Positions 18,910-28,874 of a DNA stretch of 64,000 bases are shown here, piece after piece. The DNA comes from Breznakibacter xylanolyticus (lineage in GTDB: Bacteria > Bacteroidota > Bacteroidia > Bacteroidales > Marinilabiliaceae). The stretch's first letter is position 1, and the number at the start of each line of letters is the position of its first letter. The notes beneath the pieces are model-generated. The model was not told the origin of the DNA. It did not search any database and saw nothing but the letters and a program-made list of their open reading frames with translations. Both the position numbers and the translations under genes were made by a program. The stretch covers positions 249,728 to 313,727 of the forward strand of contig NZ_QKZK01000001.1 of NCBI RefSeq assembly GCF_003254275.1. Reading direction: 5' to 3'.

Positions 18910-18937
18910 TGCGATTTTATAGAAATGATTAAGAAAT

Positions 18938-21064
18938 ATGATTAAAGCAATTGAAAAGGTCATCGACCTGGGTGATGGACGGTCCATCACCATCGAAACC
19001 GGAAAGCTGGCCAAACAAGCCGATGGGGCTGTGGTGGTACGGCAAGGAAATACTTATATTTTGGCAACCGTGGTGTCGGCTCAGGAGGCAAAGCCTGATG
19101 TTGATTTTATGCCGTTGACTGTTGAGTATAAGGAGAAATTTGCATCTGCCGGTCGTATTCCCGGTAGTTTTACTCGTCGTGAGGCGCGTGCCTCTGATTA
19201 TGAAATTCTGGTGTCTCGTTTGGTTGACAGGGCTTTGCGTCCTTTGTTTCCCGACGATTACCATGCAGATACTTTTGTGACCATTAACCTCATTTCGGCT
19301 GACAAAGAAAGTACTCCCGATGCATTGGTAGGCTTGGCTGCTTCGGCAGCGTTGGCTGTTTCTGATATTCCGTTTAACGGACCTATTTCAGAGGTGCGTG
19401 TGGCTCGTGTAAATGGACAGTTAAAGGTGAATCCTCCTCTTTCTGAGGTGAAAGCTTCTGATATTGATATTATTGTGGGTGCTACCTATGATAATATTTT
19501 GATGGTGGAAGGCGAGATGGATGAGGTATCTGAGGCCGAATTGCTAGAGGCTATGAAAATGGCTCACGATGCCATTAAGGTACAATGTAAAGCTCAAATG
19601 GAGTTGGCCGAGATGGTTGGTAAAACCGCTAAGCGCGAGTATTGCCATGAGGTGAACGATGAAGATTTGCGTAAGAAAGTGTGGGACGAAACCTATCAAA
19701 AGGTTTATGAAGCAGCCAAATCGAGCACTGCTGATAAGCACAAACGCATCGAAAATTTCGCCACGATTCTAAGTGACTTTATTGCTGCAAACTACGAAGG
19801 TGTTGAAGCCGCAGAGATTCCAACAGGCCTTATCAAAAAATATTACCACGATGTGGAAAAAGAGGCCATGCGCCGCATGATTCTTGACGATAAAGTGCGT
19901 CTTGATGGTCGTAAAACACACGAAATTCGTCCAATCTGGAGTGAAGTTGGTTATTTGCCGGGACCTCACGGTTCTTCAATTTTCACACGTGGTGAAACTC
20001 AGTCGTTAACCACTGTTACATTGGCGACGAAGCAATCAGAGCGTTTGATTGACGAAGTGTTGCAGCAAGGTACTGACCGTTTTATGTTGCATTACAACTT
20101 TCCTCCGTTCTCAACCGGCGAAGCTAAGCCTTATCGTGGAGTAGGACGTCGTGAGGTTGGGCACGGTAATTTGGCTTTACGTGCTCTTAAGCGCATGGTT
20201 CCTTCCGATTTCCCTTATGTGGTTCGTATTGTATCTGATATTCTTGAGTCAAACGGTTCATCATCAATGGCTACTGTGTGTGCCGGTACGTTGGCTTTGA
20301 TGGATGCCGGTGTGCAAATGCGTCGTCCTGTTTCGGGGATTGCCATGGGCTTGATTACCGATAAATCAGGTAAGTTTGCAGTGTTGTCTGACATCTTGGG
20401 AGATGAAGATCACCTGGGTGACATGGACTTTAAAGTCACCGGTACCGAAAAAGGGATTACTGCAACCCAAATGGACATCAAAATTGATGGCCTTTCATAC
20501 GAAGTGTTGGAGCAGGCGTTGAATCAAGCCAAAGAAGGTCGTATGCACATTTTGGGAAAAATTCTCGAAACCATGCCAGCGCCACGTGAAGATTATAAGC
20601 CTCACGCGCCTCGTATCGTGACCATTCGTATTCCTAAGGATATGATTGGTTCGGTTATAGGCCCTGGTGGTAAAATCATTCAGGAAATTCAGGCTTCAAC
20701 AGGCACTATTATCGTGATTCAGGAGGAAGGAAACTTCGGAATTGTGGATGTGGCCGCTGATAACAAAGATTCTATCGACCGTGCCATGGCTCGTATCAAA
20801 GCCATTGTTGCTGTACCCGAAGTGGGTGAGATTTATCGAGGTAAAGTGAAGTCGATTGTGCCATTTGGTGCATTCATCGAAATTATGCCCGGTAAAGAGG
20901 GGTTGTTGCACATCTCTGAAATTGAATGGCGACGTCTCGAAAAAGTGGAAGATGCATTGCAAGAAGGTCAGGAAGTGGAAGTGAAGCTTTTGGAAGTTGA
21001 TGCGAAGTCCGGTAAACTCAAACTTTCTCGTAAAGTGTTGATGCCTCGTCCCGAGAAAAACTGA
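18938..21064 (+). CDS. pnp: Polyribonucleotide nucleotidyltransferase (PNPase)
   Basis: PNPase degrades RNA 3' to 5' by phosphorolysis. The 708-residue chain has two RNase PH domains separated by a helical linker; the first shows [19 protein letters not shown], and the second [17 protein letters not shown] and [23 protein letters not shown] domain ([20 protein letters not shown]) and an S1 RNA-binding domain ([20 protein letters not shown]) follow. All are intact and the length is normal. Confidence 0.97.
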   Translation: MIKAIEKVIDLGDGRSITIETGKLAKQADGAVVVRQGNTYILATVVSAQEAKPDVDFMPLTVEYKEKFASAGRIPGSFTRREARASDYEILVSRLVDRALRPLFPDDYHADTFVTINLISADKESTPDALVGLAASAALAVSDIPFNGPISEVRVARVNGQLKVNPPLSEVKASDIDIIVGATYDNILMVEGEMDEVSEAELLEAMKMAHDAIKVQCKAQMELAEMVGKTAKREYCHEVNDEDLRKKVWDETYQKVYEAAKSSTADKHKRIENFATILSDFIAANYEGVEAAEIPTGLIKKYYHDVEKEAMRRMILDDKVRLDGRKTHEIRPIWSEVGYLPGPHGSSIFTRGETQSLTTVTLATKQSERLIDEVLQQGTDRFMLHYNFPPFSTGEAKPYRGVGRREVGHGNLALRALKRMVPSDFPYVVRIVSDILESNGSSSMATVCAGTLALMDAGVQMRRPVSGIAMGLITDKSGKFAVLSDILGDEDHLGDMDFKVTGTEKGITATQMDIKIDGLSYEVLEQALNQAKEGRMHILGKILETMPAPREDYKPHAPRIVTIRIPKDMIGSVIGPGGKIIQEIQASTGTIIVIQEEGNFGIVDVAADNKDSIDRAMARIKAIVAVPEVGEIYRGKVKSIVPFGAFIEIMPGKEGLLHISEIEWRRLEKVEDALQEGQEVEVKLLEVDAKSGKLKLSRKVLMPRPEKN

Positions 21065-21086
21065 TTTGTTTTCTATCAATAATAAT

Positions 21087-21121
21087 TAAAGGGCTGCCTG
21101 CAAGGGTGGCTCTTTTTTTTT
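21087..21121 (+). terminator. Terminator after pnp
   Basis: AGGGCTGCC and GGGTGGCTCT form a stem with several G-U pairs around TGCAA, followed by eight Ts. Confidence 0.7.
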
Positions 21122-21184
21122 ATGGCTTGCTGGCACATCCCGTCAGATGGTGTATCTTCGGTGTCAAATAAATCACGAAGGGTT

Positions 21185-21703
21185 ATGGCAGTTCCTCTTT
21201 ATCAGTCTGAAGATTATTGGCGGCAAGTACATGCATTGGGCGACGAATTGGGCATGCGTTTGGCGGGCTCCTCGCGTGTCGAAGCTCGTTTAATGGGATT
21301 GGATGTGTTGCCTCGATTGCTGGTTTGCCTTGGCAGTATGTCGGGGCAATGTGCTGAGTGTAAGCACTACGAGCGTGAATTGCAGGTGTGTGTAGAGCAA
21401 TTGCCCGAGTTGGTTAACCCCGATAACAAAACCATGCAAAAGAAGTTTGAGCAATTGACCATGGAGATATTATTGCATTTAAAAACTGAACACTCGATGC
21501 AACCCAAAGGAAAGGTTTTTTCGCGAATGGTTCTGTGGGGCATGGCGTTGGGAGTGGCAACTTCAGCCTTTGTGTGGTTGTTTATGAATGATAAGTCGTT
21601 AATGGGTTTGCTGCTGGCAGGATGGTTGTGTGGAATGATGAGTGGTTATGTTGCCGGACGCATCACCGAAATGAAGATGATTCGTCAAAACAGGTTGTTT
21701 TAA
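21185..21703 (+). CDS. Small membrane protein with a cysteine pair, unknown function
   Basis: The 172-residue protein has a soluble helical N-terminal half with CAECKHYERELQVC (about residues 60-75), a possible metal site. Two adjacent membrane helices follow (WGMALGVATSAFVWLF and LMGLLLAGWLCGMMSGYVAG) near the C-terminus. I do not recognise a family. An upstream in-frame ATG at 21122 lies in the terminator T run, so I chose 21185. The next gene starts 12 bp after the stop, suggesting co-transcription. Confidence 0.65.
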   Translation: MAVPLYQSEDYWRQVHALGDELGMRLAGSSRVEARLMGLDVLPRLLVCLGSMSGQCAECKHYERELQVCVEQLPELVNPDNKTMQKKFEQLTMEILLHLKTEHSMQPKGKVFSRMVLWGMALGVATSAFVWLFMNDKSLMGLLLAGWLCGMMSGYVAGRITEMKMIRQNRLF

Positions 21704-21715
21704 AACGGTTGGATA

Positions 21716-23851
21716 ATGCAATGTGTAAAGTGGTTATTTGTTTGTATTTTATTGTTGGTTGTAATGATTGTTAGCGGATGTGATACAAAGAATGGGGAGC
21801 GCTTACGTTACCCCATGACGGCAAAGGTTGATACGGTGGATAATTATTTTGGGGTGCAGGTGCCCGATCCATACCGTTGGCTCGAGGATGATCACAGTGA
21901 AGCAACCCGGGAGTGGGTGGACGCTCAAAATAAAGTGACTCAACATTATTTATCCTCCTTTCCTTATCGAACTAAGATTTCTCAGCGTTTAACCGAGGTC
22001 TGGAATTATCCACGTATGGGTGTTCCGTTTCACAAGGCCGGGATGCGTTTTTATAGTCGTAATAATGGACTTCAAAATCAAAATGTTTGGTTTGTTGAAA
22101 AACAAGGTGTTATTAAGGAGTTAATTGATCCTAATAAATTGTCTTCCGAAGGAACCACTGCTTTAACTCAATTGTCAGTATCGAGCGATGGTCGGTATGT
22201 GGCATATGCTGTTTCGCATGGTGGTAGTGATTGGAATGAGATATTCGTGAAAGAGATAGAGACTGGCAAGCAATTGGATGATCACCTTTTGTGGGTTAAA
22301 TTTTCTGACATTGCCTGGCGGGGAAATGGGTTTTATTACAGCCGTTATCCTGAACCTGTTCATGGACAGGCGTTGACTGGGGAAAATTTAAATTGTCGGT
22401 TGTATTACCATCGTTTGGGAACTGCGCAGGCTGCCGACGAGTTGGTTTTTGAAGATGCCGATGCTCCCGCGCGAGGTTTTTTTGCGCAAACGACTCACAA
22501 CGAACAATATTTGGTGGTTTCGGTGTCTGAAAGTACATCCGGGAATGGGGTTTATTGGAAAGACTTGATGAGTTCTGATGCTCTGATGATTAGAGCCATC
22601 AATAAGTTTGATTCTGATTTTATTTTCGTAGGGCATGCTGAGGGACGATTGATGTTTTTAACCAATTATCAAGCACCTCGTTATCGCTTGGTGGCCATCG
22701 ATCCTAAGCAATGTCAGGAGGCTGATTGGACGGAAATTATATCCCAGCATCCTGTTGATGTAATGCGTGATGTGAGTTATGTTGGGGGGCGTTTGGTGGC
22801 TCGTTATGAGCATGATGCGTGTTCGCGTGTGGATGTGTACGCTTTGAATGGTGAATTGTTGTTTCCTGTTCAATTGCCTGGACCGGGTACGGTTGAGGGC
22901 TTTGTGGGGGAACCCGACGATGCCCATCCTTTTTTTTCTTTCTCGTCCTTTACCCATCCGGCAGTCATTTGTCAATATAATTTGCAAGAGAATCAATCAG
23001 CAATTTTTTATCAAACGTCACTGGATTTCCCGTTTGATCAATATGAAACCCGTCAAGTGTTTTATAAAAGTGCTGACGGAACCACCATTCCCATGTTTTT
23101 GGTTCATCAAAAAGGATTAGTGCCCAACGGCACACACCCTGTTTGGTTGTATGGTTATGGCGGTTTCAATATTAGTTTGACCCCTTGGTTCGATGTCAAG
23201 CGGTTGTTGTGGCTCGAAAATGGGGGAATCCTTGCGGTTCCAAATCTCAGAGGTGGTGGTGAATATGGTGAAAAGTGGCACCAATCGGGGACTTTGCTGC
23301 AAAAGCAAAACGTTTTTGATGATTATATTGCTGCGGCTGAATATTTAATTTCAAATGATTATACATCTGCAGGACGGATTGTTGCTCAAGGCGGAAGTAA
23401 TGGTGGATTGTTGGTGGCTGCTGTTGCCAATCAGCGACCCGATTTATTCGGAGCAATGATACCGCAGGTTGGGGTGCTTGATATGTTGCGGTATCATAAG
23501 TTTACCATCGGACGTTATTGGGCTGTTGATTACGGTATTAGTGAAGATAGTGAGGAGATGTTTACCTATTTAATGAGTTATTCACCCATTCATAACGTGT
23601 GCTCAGGGGTGGCTTATCCGCCTATATTGGTGACCACAGCTAATCACGATGATCGGGTGGTGCCGGCTCATTCCTTTAAATATGTAGCCACCCTGCAGGC
23701 AAATTATATCGGTTCGAATCCGATTCTAATTCGTGTGGATGTTAATGCCGGGCATGGTGCCGGCAAGCCTGTTGCTAAAACCATTGATGAATGGACTGAT
23801 ATTTATTCCTTTGTTTTTAAAGCGTTCAATATTCAACCTTGCTATAAGTGA
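21716..23851 (+). CDS. Prolyl oligopeptidase family serine peptidase (S9A), lipoprotein
   Basis: The 711-residue enzyme has a lipoprotein signal (VVMIVSGCDTK), a seven-bladed beta-propeller and an alpha/beta hydrolase domain. PDPYRWLEDDHSEATREWV is the usual N-terminal signature of prolyl oligopeptidases. The nucleophile is Ser561 in AQGGSNGGLL, the histidine is H680 in NAGHGAGKP, and the acid is in NHDDRVVPAHS. It would cleave short peptides after proline. The lipid anchor suggests a periplasmic location, as in other Bacteroidota S9A enzymes. Confidence 0.92.
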   Translation: MQCVKWLFVCILLLVVMIVSGCDTKNGERLRYPMTAKVDTVDNYFGVQVPDPYRWLEDDHSEATREWVDAQNKVTQHYLSSFPYRTKISQRLTEVWNYPRMGVPFHKAGMRFYSRNNGLQNQNVWFVEKQGVIKELIDPNKLSSEGTTALTQLSVSSDGRYVAYAVSHGGSDWNEIFVKEIETGKQLDDHLLWVKFSDIAWRGNGFYYSRYPEPVHGQALTGENLNCRLYYHRLGTAQAADELVFEDADAPARGFFAQTTHNEQYLVVSVSESTSGNGVYWKDLMSSDALMIRAINKFDSDFIFVGHAEGRLMFLTNYQAPRYRLVAIDPKQCQEADWTEIISQHPVDVMRDVSYVGGRLVARYEHDACSRVDVYALNGELLFPVQLPGPGTVEGFVGEPDDAHPFFSFSSFTHPAVICQYNLQENQSAIFYQTSLDFPFDQYETRQVFYKSADGTTIPMFLVHQKGLVPNGTHPVWLYGYGGFNISLTPWFDVKRLLWLENGGILAVPNLRGGGEYGEKWHQSGTLLQKQNVFDDYIAAAEYLISNDYTSAGRIVAQGGSNGGLLVAAVANQRPDLFGAMIPQVGVLDMLRYHKFTIGRYWAVDYGISEDSEEMFTYLMSYSPIHNVCSGVAYPPILVTTANHDDRVVPAHSFKYVATLQANYIGSNPILIRVDVNAGHGAGKPVAKTIDEWTDIYSFVFKAFNIQPCYK

Positions 23852-24177
23852 CGATTTTTGTTTTTGAAGGATGAATAATGACTCTTTTTCCTTTATTTTT
23901 AAAGGAATCATTGCGATTATATTAGTTAATGTGTAAATTCATGCAAATTTTACAGCCCTTTGATGGAATGACAGAGGTTGGTTTTTAAAATTATTGTCAT
24001 TTCAGATAATTTTAATTGATGTGAAAAATCTGGATATAACTTTCTTAAGCCATGAAAGGGTTTGAGAGGTTTCATTATTTTTGAATTAATTGAAAAGAAA
24101 ACTTTTAATTCTTGAAATCATTAATAAATTTGTAGTTTCTTGAAAACAAGTTGAAAACAAATAATCGAGTAAACATT
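23852..24177 (+). other. 326-bp AT-rich intergenic region with a probable promoter
   Basis: No gene is seen. TAAATTTGT at 24125-24133 resembles a -7 box, with no clear TTTG 19 bp upstream. The region leads to the TPR lipoprotein gene. Confidence 0.5.
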
Positions 24178-25896
24178 ATGAAAAAAACAACATTTAATCT
24201 CTTTGCTACGATGGCACTTGGTTTGGCTTTGGCCAGCTGTGCCGGAATCGACAAAATGAAAGAAGCTGCCAAAAATGTGAAGTATTCTGTAACACCAGAG
24301 GTGTTAGAAGCTCATGGCGGCAAAGTGGATGTAAGCATTAAAGTGCAAATTCCCGAAAAATTCTTCGACAAAAAAGTTGTTCTTGAAGCAACTCCCGTAT
24401 TGGTTTATGAAGGAGGTGAAACTGCTTTTGCTCCTTATGTATTGCAAGGTGAGTCTATTCAGGGTAACGAAAAAGTGATTTCTTACCTTAATGGTGGTTC
24501 TTTCACTTATACCGGATCGGTACCTTACAACTCAAACATGCGAGTGTCTGACCTAGTGGTTCGTATTAAAGGAACTAAAGGCAATCAAACTGCTGATTTT
24601 GATCCTGTAAAAATCGCTGATGGTGTGATCGCTACTTATGCTTTGGTACAGGAAAAAGGTGCTGCCACTGCAATTGGTGCTAATCAGTATCGTCGTGATA
24701 TTACTGAGCAACAATTGGCTGACATCTTCTTCTTGATTCAACAAGCTCAGTTACGCGATAGCGAATTGAAGAAAGATGAAATTAAAAACCTGAAAGATTA
24801 TATTGTTGCATCTCAGTCTGTTGCTAACAAAACCATCAAAAACATTGAAGTATCCGCTTATGCTTCTCCCGATGGTGCTCAAGACTTGAACACTCGTTTG
24901 GCTAGTCAACGAGAAAAAGTGGCCAAAGATTATTTGGACAAAGAATTGAAAAAAGCTAAAGTTGACAGCAAAGCAGAAGGTTTCTTTACCTTGAACAGCA
25001 CTCCTGAAGACTGGGAAGGTTTCAAAAAATTGATGGAAGCTTCAGATGTTCAGGATAAAGAATTGATTTTGCGTGTGTTGAGCATGTATTCAGATCCTGA
25101 GGTTCGTGAAAAAGAAATCAAGAACATGTCTGAAACTTTCAAAGTAATTGCTCAGGACATTCTTCCCAAATTGCGTCGTTCTAAATTGATCGTGAACGCT
25201 GAAATGAAAGGTAAGACTGACGAAGAAATGAAAGCACTCTTGGCTTCAAATCCTGATAGCTTGAATGTTGAAGAACTTTTGTTTGTAGCTACTTTGGTTG
25301 AAGGTGACGATCAGTTGAAAGCTTATAAAGCTGCAGCGACTCAATATCCTAACGATTGGAGAACTTTGAATAACGTAGGTTGCGAATTGTTTGAGAAAGG
25401 TGATGTTGATGGTGCTGCTGCATCGTTCAACGCTGCCAACGCTGTTAAAGCCAACGTTCCTGAAGTGTTGAACAACTTGGGTGTGATTGCTTTTGCTAAA
25501 GGTGACCTCGCTAAAGCCGAAGAATTGTTCGGACAGGCTGCCGGTGCCGGTGAAGCTTTGGATAACAACCTGGGTGTGATTGCCATTTTGAAAGGTGACT
25601 ATGAAGGTGCCATTCGTTACTTCGGTAACAGCACCAGCTGCAATGCCGGGTTAGCTAAAATTTTGGCTGGAAAATACGATGCTGCTTTGTCAACATTGAA
25701 TGCCAATACTGCTGAAGTAGGTCTGAAATATTACCTCAAAGCCATTGTAGGTGCAAGAACTGCTCAAAAAGATATGATGTTCCAAAACTTGCAAAAAGCA
25801 TGTGAATTGGATGCTGCTTTGAAAAACTATGCTAAAAAAGACATGGAGTTTGGTAAATTCTTCGAAGATGCCAACTTTAAAGCTGCGATTCAGTAA
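24178..25896 (+). CDS. TPR lipoprotein with an OmpA-like segment
   Basis: A lipoprotein signal peptide (LALASCAG) precedes a beta-rich N-terminal region. An OmpA-like segment lies at about residues 215-265 (VSAYASPDGAQDLNTRLASQ), followed by a helical part. TPR-like repeats begin near residue 385 (NDWRTLNNVGCELFEKGDVD; VPEVLNNLGVIAFAKGDLAK; EALDNNLGVIAILKGDYEGA). The OmpA segment could contact peptidoglycan. Codon use is strongly biased (GCT, AAA, GAA, GGT), unlike its neighbours, which suggests high expression. The exact role is unknown; similar proteins are widespread in Bacteroidales. The ATG at 24178 begins the signal peptide. Confidence 0.8.
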   Translation: MKKTTFNLFATMALGLALASCAGIDKMKEAAKNVKYSVTPEVLEAHGGKVDVSIKVQIPEKFFDKKVVLEATPVLVYEGGETAFAPYVLQGESIQGNEKVISYLNGGSFTYTGSVPYNSNMRVSDLVVRIKGTKGNQTADFDPVKIADGVIATYALVQEKGAATAIGANQYRRDITEQQLADIFFLIQQAQLRDSELKKDEIKNLKDYIVASQSVANKTIKNIEVSAYASPDGAQDLNTRLASQREKVAKDYLDKELKKAKVDSKAEGFFTLNSTPEDWEGFKKLMEASDVQDKELILRVLSMYSDPEVREKEIKNMSETFKVIAQDILPKLRRSKLIVNAEMKGKTDEEMKALLASNPDSLNVEELLFVATLVEGDDQLKAYKAAATQYPNDWRTLNNVGCELFEKGDVDGAAASFNAANAVKANVPEVLNNLGVIAFAKGDLAKAEELFGQAAGAGEALDNNLGVIAILKGDYEGAIRYFGNSTSCNAGLAKILAGKYDAALSTLNANTAEVGLKYYLKAIVGARTAQKDMMFQNLQKACELDAALKNYAKKDMEFGKFFEDANFKAAIQ

Positions 25897-25916
25897 TTAG
25901 ATAGCAGGTTAAAAAT

Positions 25917-25952
25917 AAAAAAGAGGATGGTCGTTGATCATCCTCTTTTTTT
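25917..25952 (+). terminator. Terminator after the TPR lipoprotein
   Basis: AAAAGAGGATG and CATCCTCTTTTTT form a strong stem with an A tract before and a T run after it, so it can also serve the convergent methyltransferase gene. Confidence 0.88.
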
Positions 25953-25989
25953 TGCTTTTGTATATTTTTGATTGCAATGTAATTCGCCT

Positions 25990-26517
25990 TTAATGTATTT
26001 GTTTAAAAATTTCCCATAAAACAATTCCTGCACTTACCGATACATTAAAGGAATGTTTAGTTCCGTATTGAGGAATTTCAATGCAGTAGTCGCTCATGTT
26101 GATGACATGTTGTTGAATGCCTTTGACTTCGTTACCCATGATAAATGCATATTTTTTATTGGGAAAAGCATTGATATCGGTGAGCATGGTACTGTTTTCG
26201 ACTTGTTCGACGCTGCAAATGATGTATCCTTGCTCTCTTAGCCGGGTCACAGCGTCTTCGGTTTTTTCAACGTATTCCCAGTCCATGGCATCTTCGGCAC
26301 CCAGAGCTGATTTGTGGATTTCGTTGTGTGGTGGGGTGGCCGTGATACCGCACAAAAATACTTTTTCGAGCCTGAGTGCATCACATGTTCTAAAGATGCT
26401 GCCGACATTGTGTAAGCTGCGTATGTTGTCGAGAATGACCACAATGGGGAATTTCTCCGATTCTTTAAACTCTTTTAACGATAATCTGTTTAATTCTGTA
26501 AGGTGTAATTTTCTCAT
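25990..26517 (-). CDS. TrmH/SpoU-family RNA 2'-O-methyltransferase
   Basis: SPOUT enzymes methylate ribose in tRNA or rRNA. The 175-residue protein shows the three motifs: ILDNIRSLHNVGSIFRTCDA (motif 1, with the catalytic Asn and Arg), IMGNEVKGI (motif 2) and IPQYGTKHSFNVSVSAGI (motif 3). There is no N-terminal substrate-binding domain, so the target RNA is open. The frame is open upstream, but the ATG at 26517 is the likely start. TACTTTTGT at 26542-26550 on this strand is a plausible -7 box. Confidence 0.88.
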   Translation of the reverse strand: MRKLHLTELNRLSLKEFKESEKFPIVVILDNIRSLHNVGSIFRTCDALRLEKVFLCGITATPPHNEIHKSALGAEDAMDWEYVEKTEDAVTRLREQGYIICSVEQVENSTMLTDINAFPNKKYAFIMGNEVKGIQQHVINMSDYCIEIPQYGTKHSFNVSVSAGIVLWEIFKQIH

Positions 26518-26541
26518 TTTGGTGTCTCTCTGTTTGTTGAC

Positions 26542-26550
26542 ACAAAAGTA
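26542..26550 (-). promoter_or_regulatory. -7 box for the TrmH-family gene
   Basis: TACTTTTGT on the minus strand, 25 bp before the start codon. No clear -33 partner is seen. Confidence 0.5.
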
Positions 26551-26601
26551 ATCGTTCAGTTTACAATTTGGTTGTGTTGTTGAATGCAAAATATTTGAAA
26601 G

Positions 26602-27801
26602 ATGAACCTACACGAATATCAGGCAAAAGAAATTCTTAAGCAATATGGGGTAGCGGTTCCAGGTGGAATTGTTGCCGATTCGGAAGATTCGGCCATCGAT
26701 GCAGCGCGTATGGTTAAAAGCATGACCGGATGTGAGCGTTGGGTGGTAAAGGCTCAGATTCATGCAGGCGGAAGGGGGAAAGGAGGAGGTGTGAAATTGG
26801 CAACTTCTGAGCATCATATCGCTGAGCTTGTTCGTTCAATGCTGGGCATGAATTTAGTAACGCCACAAACCGGTGTTCATGGAAAGACTGTATTGAAGGT
26901 TTTGATTGCGCCGGATGTGTATGGTGACAATATTTCTGCTATTCGTGAATTTTATATGAGTGTGTTGTTAAATCGCACAACAGGGCAGAATATGTTGGTT
27001 TATTCGCCTCGCGGGGGGGTAGATATTGAGGCTGTTGCTGTAAGTGAGCCCGACCAGTTATTCCGTGAAATCATATATCCCGGAATGGGATTGCTCGATT
27101 TTCAAGCTCGCAAAATAGCATTCCGCATGGGTTTGTCCGGTTTGGCTTTTAGCAATATGGTTGTTTTTGTAAAAAAATTAGTGATTGCCTATGAGCAATC
27201 GGATGCGTCATTGATCGAAATTAATCCGGTTGTAAAAACTGTTGATGACCATATTTTGGCAGTCGATGCTAAGATGACCGTTGATGACAATGCCCTTTTT
27301 CGACATACTGATTATGATCATTTGCGAGACTTGACAGAAGAAGATCCGGCGGAGGTGGAAGCATCTCGTCATCATTTGAATTTTGTAAAGCTAAATGGTA
27401 ATGTGGGATGTATGGTCAATGGTGCCGGTTTGGCTATGGCCACGATGGATATGATACAGTTGGCCGGCGGTCGTCCTGCCAATTTTTTGGATGTGGGAGG
27501 TGGCGCCAGTGCTGCCACTGTACAGGCCGGATTACGCATTATTTTAAGCGATGAGCGTGTGAAAGCGGTGTTGGTGAATATTTTTGGGGGCATTGTACGA
27601 TGTGACCGTGTGGCAGCTGGAATTGTGGAAGCATGCAGGCAATTGGGTGCAATTCCTGTTCCCATTATTGTTCGTCTGCAGGGGACCAATGCACGCGAAG
27701 GCAAAGAGATTATTGATCAATCGGGGCTAAAAGTGTTTTCGGCCATAACCCTTGATGAAGCAGCGCATTTGGTGAATGATTTGGTAGGACAGTCAGATTA
27801 A
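26602..27801 (+). CDS. sucC: Succinyl-CoA synthetase beta subunit (ADP-forming type)
   Basis: SucC with SucD converts succinyl-CoA to succinate while making ATP or GTP. The 399-residue subunit starts MNLHEYQAKEILKQYGV, has an ATP-grasp domain (KAQIHAGGRGKGGGVKLA) and the C-terminal ligase domain with NGAGLAMATMDMIQLAGG and FLDVGGGAS. sucD is not next to it, which is unusual compared with most bacteria, so the alpha subunit must be encoded elsewhere if the enzyme is active. gldB follows after 70 bp. Confidence 0.94.
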   Translation: MNLHEYQAKEILKQYGVAVPGGIVADSEDSAIDAARMVKSMTGCERWVVKAQIHAGGRGKGGGVKLATSEHHIAELVRSMLGMNLVTPQTGVHGKTVLKVLIAPDVYGDNISAIREFYMSVLLNRTTGQNMLVYSPRGGVDIEAVAVSEPDQLFREIIYPGMGLLDFQARKIAFRMGLSGLAFSNMVVFVKKLVIAYEQSDASLIEINPVVKTVDDHILAVDAKMTVDDNALFRHTDYDHLRDLTEEDPAEVEASRHHLNFVKLNGNVGCMVNGAGLAMATMDMIQLAGGRPANFLDVGGGASAATVQAGLRIILSDERVKAVLVNIFGGIVRCDRVAAGIVEACRQLGAIPVPIIVRLQGTNAREGKEIIDQSGLKVFSAITLDEAAHLVNDLVGQSD

Positions 27802-27871
27802 ATTCATTCTATAAGCAGGTTGTTGGCAAACTCCTTTTAAATTTGTGGTTCACCATTAAAAAGGATGAAGG

Positions 27872-28873
27872 ATGAAACACATTAAGATTTTTCTTTTAAT
27901 TGTCACGTTTGCCGGTGGATGGTATTCCTGCCGTAAAGGGCCGGATGTCAGCAGCGTTACAGTCGATTTTCGTTTGATTCCTTTCTACGAATCACTTCAT
28001 GGCACTCCCCTCGATAGTATTGAAGCTCGTTTGCCCATGTTGCGACAAACCTATGGTCGATTTTTTGATGCTTATTGTATGGGCGTGATTCGGGTCGGGG
28101 ATGTAGATGCGCCCGACTTTGCATTGAATTTAAAGAGTTTTCTGGACTATCCACCCAATAAGGAAGTGTATGATACCTGCAAGGTCGCGTTTGCTGATTT
28201 GACCTCTTTGCAGGCACAGATGCATGATGCTTTTCGTCATTATCGTTACTATTTTGAAGATGCAATCATTCCCGATGTTTATTTGCATCTGTCGGGTTTT
28301 AACCAGTCAATGGTGGTTGATTCCGGATTTGTGGGGGTAAGCATTGAGAAGTACTTAGGAGAATCTTGTGTGTTTTATGAGTGGCTTTCTTATCCGGTGT
28401 ATCTTCGCCGAAAGATGGTTCCTCAAAAGTTAGTTCCCGATTTGATGAAAGCCATTGCCATGACTGAATTTCCTTATAACGATTCTGTTGACGATGTGCT
28501 GAATCACATGGTTTATCAAGGAAAAGTGGCTTGGTTTGTTCAGCAAATGGTGCCTGAAATACATGATTCATTGTTGTTTGATTATTCTGAATATGAATTG
28601 GAGTGGTGCAATGACCATGAATCGCAAATGTGGTCGACAATGGTGGAGAATAAGCACTTGTTCAGTACTGACCGCATGTTGATCCAAAAATATACCGGTG
28701 ATGCACCTTTTACGGCTCATTTTGGCCAGGACTCTCCCGGTCATGCTGCCATTTTTATAGGGTATCGCCTCATTCAATCGTTTGTGTCGCAACATAAGCA
28801 CTTGACACTTCGTGAATTGATGAGCCAGTCGGATGCCCGATTGATTTTATCACGCTCTGCTTATAGGCCTTAG
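27872..28873 (+). CDS. gldB: Gliding motility lipoprotein GldB homologue
   Basis: GldB is a lipoprotein first linked to gliding in Flavobacterium and present in many non-gliding Bacteroidota. The 333-residue protein has a short signal peptide ending in the lipobox WYSC, the usual N-terminal domain, and the closing GQDSPGHAAIFIGYRLIQSF segment typical of the family. The domain resembles zinc-metallopeptidase-like DUF2268 proteins, but catalysis is not established. The next gene begins 2 bp after the stop, so gldB, the nitrilase gene and fthC form an operon. Confidence 0.85.
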   Translation: MKHIKIFLLIVTFAGGWYSCRKGPDVSSVTVDFRLIPFYESLHGTPLDSIEARLPMLRQTYGRFFDAYCMGVIRVGDVDAPDFALNLKSFLDYPPNKEVYDTCKVAFADLTSLQAQMHDAFRHYRYYFEDAIIPDVYLHLSGFNQSMVVDSGFVGVSIEKYLGESCVFYEWLSYPVYLRRKMVPQKLVPDLMKAIAMTEFPYNDSVDDVLNHMVYQGKVAWFVQQMVPEIHDSLLFDYSEYELEWCNDHESQMWSTMVENKHLFSTDRMLIQKYTGDAPFTAHFGQDSPGHAAIFIGYRLIQSFVSQHKHLTLRELMSQSDARLILSRSAYRP

Positions 28874-28874
28874 C

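Noticed and set aside
21122..21184. Upstream ATG for the small membrane protein
   Set aside because: It begins right after the T run of the pnp terminator, so a transcript starting downstream of it could not use it; residues 1-21 have no conserved look.
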